From Telopea speciosissima (taxonomy: Eukaryota > Streptophyta > Magnoliopsida > Proteales > Proteaceae): a stretch of 64,000 nt of DNA. The stretch covers positions 15,389,563 to 15,453,562 of the forward strand of contig NC_057922.1 of assembly GCF_018873765.1 (NCBI RefSeq), written 5' to 3'. The notes beneath the pieces are model-generated. The model ran no database searches and was not told the DNA's origin. It saw only the letters and a program-made list of their open reading frames with translations. The translations under genes and the position numbers were made by a program. Shown in pieces: positions 60,406 through 64,000 of the stretch (position 1 is its first letter; each line of letters opens with the position of its first letter).

Positions 60406-63070
60406 TTAGATAACCAGCGGAACACCAGATTCTTCAATGGACAAGGGTTGTAAAGCACGTATTTTGACATCATATTTTTTATAAACAGAGTTTCCCTTTC
60501 CTGAGGTGAAATCTGATCCATCAGATGAGAGATTAGACGAGGTACGTTCCTCGTAAGCATGGCCAATATGGTTCCCACATTTACGGCAGAGAAGCAATGT
60601 TCTTCGGCGGACCAAACCCCAAGAGTATTTGGAGATGAAGTAAGGTATGCAGAAGATTTCATCAATCTGAGTGAATCTGCTCTCATCGATTGAGAAGAAT
60701 GATATGATCCCCCTCTTTATGGATTTCCCGTATTTAAGTCCAATGGTTGAGGTGTTCCGGTTGGAGGAACATAAGTTCAGTGCATATCCACAGGAACCAC
60801 AGCTGCATCATAAAGAGGAGATTGTTTGTCAATGAAAATTAAAAGCAATGATAGCAGTCATCTGATAAAAATACCTCAATCATGTCATCAAAATTATTGA
60901 TAAAGGAAGTACTCAGATTATGAGAACACCGGCAACAAATTAGTTGTAGGAAGAGAGAATCAATAGAGTAAATCTGTTTTGAAAACGAGGAGGAAAGATG
61001 ATGTGAGCTGTGGTTCTACCAAAGAGTTTGGAAATGTCCATGGAAGTTCTCCAGAGTTGATAGTTCCACCAGCGACAGAGTCCACCACACTGGGGACGGC
61101 AGAATGCCGCTGAGGAAAGTTCCAAAACAACCACTGTATCTCTTTATGGCTCAAATATGTGGGGAGCACTCAATGTTGAGACGGATACATCATACATTTA
61201 GGGAGATCAAGGGACTGAATCAGATTTTCTACCTTGCCGGTTTTATCAACCGAGAGAGACGAGGAAAAGAAAATCGATATATTATTAGGATTGGATAGAA
61301 GTGATGAGGGAAAGAAGAAATTATCTTCTATCGCACATTTTGGGGATGAGGATATCAGCTTCTATTGCACAAGTTTGGGGATTTTCTCCAGACACCTTCA
61401 AGACATCACTTGTGCCGCTGGCTATAGAGCAATCCAATGCCAGAAAAAACAGAACGCTTACAGCAAACATTTTCAAACAGCCACTATATCCCTTCAGGGT
61501 GCAAATTCTTAAGTACCAACACTTCTTTTTAAGGGTGTTTTAAGAGATCAAAGCATTGAATCAGGTTTCATTATTGCCCTGCAAATCTTACTGACCCATA
61601 AAGATGGTAAATCAAACTAAGAATCTTCACTGATTATCACTTTAAAAACAATATGTTGAATTAGAACCGCGTGAAACCAACTCAAGAAATAGATTAGTAT
61701 TATAATTAGTGGTCAAATAGAACTATAATTCACTGGATTCCACAAATCAAGCAGATCTAACAAACAGAACAATTGAAAAGTACGATGATTAGAGGTCAAA
61801 TTAAGAAATTCCTTGTTTCCACATGTAAAGCAAACAAGTGTAAATGATTTCCAATTGAATCTTTTGATCACAGGAGATAGAACTAAATTACATGTCTTAT
61901 CCAATCTTACCTAAAGCATATAATTCTGTCCATTCCACACATCGAGCAAATCAAACAAATAGCAAACATGGTGGCTCAGTGAATGAGTTCCATCTGAATT
62001 AAATTAAAACGAACTCATATATCTAAGATCAATTAATTTAAGTACCAGATTAACACCAGGTAATCTCGTTGGAAACTCAGGAACACAATTACCCAAATCC
62101 ACTAAAACCCCACAGCCTGAACAGGCAAACAGAAGAGTTTGAGGAATACGGTTATGTAGATTCCATCAAGCAAACCACAAGTATTGTCATCAAATTTTTG
62201 AATACCAACCAACTGGGTTCAAATTAAACAGATAAAGGGAACCCGCAGAAATGTTGAAAACTGTAATTTGAAGTTTCGTAACTTATGAACATAATAGCTC
62301 ATATCTGCTATACTCCCACTTCCTGAATAGGCAACACCAACAGCAACAAGCAACCGATCGACCCAAGCGTATCAATCCAAGCACTAAACAATCCAGCAAG
62401 CCAAATGATCGCCGCATTCAATATTATGAACCTCCAAACTCAAAAAACAAGACCAAGTTTCGCCATCAATTTTTTGATCATCAACCATCTGGGTTCAAAT
62501 TAAATAGAAAAACGAATCCATAGGAACATTGAAAACTCGAATTTGAAGTCTGAACATTGGGGGAAACGAAAATAGCCGGCAGCAACTCAGGAACATAATT
62601 ACTCAAATCCGCTAAAACCCGACAGCCTGAATAGGCAACAGAAAAACAAACTAAGGACCCAATTCTGTAGTTTCCACCAAAAAACTATAATTCTACAACG
62701 ACCCAAGTGAATCAATTCAATAACTTAAAAACCCAGAAAGACAAAATATGACACCATTCCAGACTACGAACTGCGACAGGTCAGAATTCCCATACTAAAA
62801 AACTATCGTGTTCTTCACAAAAGCAAAATATCAAATCCCACCATCAAGTTTTTGATTGTCAATCATATGGATTCAAATCAAACATAACAGGGAATCCCTA
62901 AAAATATAAAAAGAACTGTAATTTGAAGTTCAAACAGTAGATGAAACAACAATAACTGATCCAATCAAGAGAGAGAGACTGTACCTATAAATCACATCTC
63001 TGTGAGAAGATGAACAGAAGGAGGGATGATGATCGCTATATCCGCTGGCATAACTGTCCTGTATAAACAT
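60406..63070 (-). CDS. At4g08330-like protein with two CxxC motifs (2 exons)
   Basis: Exon 1 is 63070-62985 (ATG at 63070) and exon 2 is 60802-60406 (TAA). The intron uses GTAC..GCAG with phase 2. The product is 160 residues. Residues 29-46 read SCGSCGYALNLCSSNRNT, a CxxC motif at 30-33. Residues 53-70 are YGKSIKRGIISFFSIDES. A second CxxC, LLLCRKCGNHIGHAY, is at 101-104. The four cysteines could bind one zinc ion (inference). The tail is Ser-rich and ends KYDVKIRALQPLSIEESGVP. From memory it matches the plant family annotated 'uncharacterized protein At4g08330, chloroplastic'; function unknown. The N-terminus (MFIQDSYASGYSDHHPSF) is not an obvious transit peptide. Length and motifs look complete. 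Confidence 0.85.
62185..62955 (-). repeat. Three diverged direct repeats in the intron of the At4g08330-like gene
   Basis: Starts are near 62189, 62462 and 62842. Each unit has a variant of CATCAANTTTTTGA, CAACCATCTGGGTTCAAATT, a GGAACNNTGAAAACT-type stretch and GTAATTTGAAGT. A second shared block, AACTCAGGAACANAATTAC, then AAATCC(A/G)CTAAAACCC and ACAGCCTGAA(C/T)AGGC, occurs at about 62075 and 62585. Non-coding. Confidence 0.6.
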
Positions 63071-64000
63071 CTGAAATCTCTAACTACCAGAGACGATGAC
63101 AGTGAAGAAACCTCTGGAACTTAATAGCAGCTTAATGGCTTCAACCGAAAGCCTCTCTCTCAAGTCAAGAAGAGAAGGTTATAGGTTTTTAGGGCTTTAG
63201 GGAACGACAATGGCGTCGAAATCGGGAGAGAAACCGCTAAACTGCTCGTGCTCAAAATCCAATCAGAGCAAACAGTTTCAATTTTCCTTCGCTTGATCTT
63301 TAAAATCTTGAAGAGCTCAAGTTTCGGTCGCTGCGACTCGTCTTCGTCGTTTTGATTTAATCGAAATAATTATGGAAACAAGTTAATAAGGTCCAACGGG
63401 TGGAAGCGGAATAGGGTGTTTTGGTAAATTCAAGTGTAGAATTGGATGTGGAAAATGAAAATTCATCATCGACACGTGGAAAGATCGTATGGACAATGAT
63501 GTAAGGCAACTTTCTATTTTCCTTTTTCGAAAAGAAGTAAAAATAACTTTGACACGTTGATGTTTGATGGATCCCACGTTGGAAGGTCAAGTCAGACGTG
63601 TCAACGTGTTGCGTGCGGATAAGATAAACGACGCCGACCTTCTGTTCTACGAACCTTAGTGGTTGCGTACTTTGGGCATTCATTAGATTAGGCCCACAGC
63701 CCACTTCCTGATGGTTCTGGTCCTTTGGAATCTGGTCCATTTTGGCGGGTTAATTCTTTGGGAAAAAATCCTACCCAACGCCGGACGAGAGATTTTTTCC
63801 TATGCCTTCCACATAAGGACTACTACGTATTGAGCGAAAATGGATCATTTGCACGTACGTGCAGGTGAACATACATGTAAGAGGCAACCAATTGTTTTTT
63901 TTGTTTCAATTAATACCCCTTCTCCCCTTGTAAATGGTAAAAATGGGACACATGATTAGTTCTCACATGTACATGCACCTGCACCGACTACATAGACATG
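63071..64000. other. Upstream region of the At4g08330-like gene
   Basis: It contains the probable 5' leader (with CTCTCTCAAGTCAAGAAGAG near 63155-63175) and promoter of the minus-strand gene. Beyond about 63350 I see no second gene: the frames at 63357-63740 have no recognisable protein features. Confidence 0.5.

Noticed and set aside
63357..63740. 127-codon minus-strand frame at the right edge
   Set aside because: No domain, odd composition and a position in the probable promoter of the At4g08330-like gene.
1..64000. CRISPR arrays, bacterial operons, rRNA genes
   Set aside because: The window is plant nuclear DNA; no regularly spaced repeats or rRNA sequence were seen.

Overview
The window is plant nuclear DNA. 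It has spliceosomal genes with GT-AG introns, a plant tRNA-Gln, plant-type MRS2 magnesium transporters, Ty1/copia retrotransposons, L1 and RTE LINEs, AU-like SINE ends, hAT/Tourist MITEs and an endogenous pararetrovirus. The very large TE-filled introns suit a woody angiosperm with a repeat-rich genome, but I cannot name the species from sequence alone.

Three protein-coding genes are supported, all on the minus strand. Two are tandem MRS2/CorA-type Mg2+ transporters with the same five-exon structure. Copy A spans 5136-12127 (435 aa, introns of 1-1.8 kb). Copy B spans 15615-57052 (426 aa) and has exons 2-5 of identical length and phase, but its introns are 5.1, 6.9, 20.8 and 7.4 kb. The third gene (60406-63070, two exons, 160 aa) resembles the plant protein annotated as At4g08330, chloroplastic. 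A complete tRNA-Gln(CTG) lies between the MRS2 copies (14682-14753).

Nearly everything from 15.9 to 56.4 kb is intron of MRS2-B. Intron 4 holds a miniature LTR element split by a 3.9-kb L1 LINE with a 17-bp target duplication. Intron 3 is a nested stack: an old copia (Copia-1) carries a hAT MITE, a 6.9-kb endogenous pararetrovirus, a SINE fragment and a young non-autonomous LTR element. A LINE tail and a nearly complete Copia-2 follow. Removing these leaves about 0.7 kb, close to the size of intron 3 in copy A. Intron 2 holds a decayed Copia-3 that carries a solo LTR. Intron 1 holds a decayed hAT (BED/DUF659) transposase gene.

The most interesting object is the endogenous pararetrovirus (about 26265-33130, minus strand). 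It still shows coat-like, 30K-movement-like, protease, RT, RNase H and several unassigned reading frames, plus an as-1/TATA promoter. It appears to be linearised exactly at its tRNA primer site. Its apparent domain order (zinc-knuckle coat region before the movement domain) differs from the textbook order of the family and deserves checking.
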